Below, in pieces: positions 5,616 to 5,655 of a stretch of DNA of 5,655 nucleotides. Every line of letters begins with the position of its first letter. Position 1 is the stretch's first letter. A program made the translations under genes and the position numbers. Origin of the DNA: Clostridia bacterium (GTDB lineage Bacteria > Bacillota > DULZ01); contig JAAYOX010000072.1 of the NCBI GenBank assembly GCA_012520135.1, forward strand, positions 1-5,655. The letters run 5' to 3'. The notes beneath the pieces were generated by a model. The model was not told the origin of the DNA, made no database searches, and saw only the letters and a program-made list of their open reading frames with translations.

Positions 5616-5655
5616 ATGAATAGTTTTGATAGTTGTTTTGTGATTTATCTCTGCC
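5616..5655 (+). CDS. Possible 5' end of a gene cut by the window edge
   Basis: ATG 5616 opens a frame (MNSFDSCFVIYLC) that is still open at the last base. It lies about 50 nt after the candidate promoter. A purine-rich AAAGGAAGG (5595-5603) lies upstream but at 12 nt, which is longer than usual. Thirteen codons are too few to identify a product, and the frame may be chance. Confidence 0.2.
   Translation, partial: MNSFDSCFVIYLC

Overview
The window looks like ordinary chromosome from a Gram-positive, anaerobic, probably spore-forming member of the Firmicutes (Clostridia, Moorella/Peptococcaceae-like). The evidence is the strong purine-rich Shine-Dalgarno sites, hairpin-plus-T-run terminators, a secreted wall hydrolase carrying a copper-amine-oxidase-N-type stalk domain, and a methylenetetrahydrofolate reductase with the cysteine-rich MetV-type C-terminal domain known from acetogens and related anaerobes. 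The taxonomic placement is inference.

Layout. 1-213 holds no recognisable gene, only a short doubtful ORF and an inverted repeat. A terminator (214-242) closes a minus-strand gene (264-1832) for a secreted NamZ/DUF1343 exo-N-acetylmuramidase-like protein. Its real start is an internal GTG just before a signal peptide, not the upstream ATG at 2009. Diverging from it across about 200 bp is a small heat shock protein (2036-2464) with its own terminator. Next come a small integral membrane protein of the DUF1624/HGSNAT catalytic family (2591-3280), an AT-rich spacer with a 7-1-7 palindrome, and the MetF+MetV-type reductase (3432-4997) followed by a strong terminator. A minus-strand XRE-family regulator (5121-5438) follows. 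The right edge (5439-5655) has a plausible plus-strand promoter that may drive a gene starting at the border.

The genes appear to be mostly single transcription units rather than one operon. The folate enzyme belongs to C1 metabolism (methyl branch of the Wood-Ljungdahl pathway or methionine supply). The NamZ-like protein acts on peptidoglycan fragments outside the membrane. The small Hsp is a holdase chaperone. A possible common thread is developmental timing: the only two exact TGTCGAA (Spo0A-box core) sequences I found lie in the upstream regions of the NamZ-like and DUF1624 genes, in a context that also resembles sigma-H promoters. I see no mobile element, CRISPR array, RNA gene or riboswitch, and no convincing new multi-gene system.
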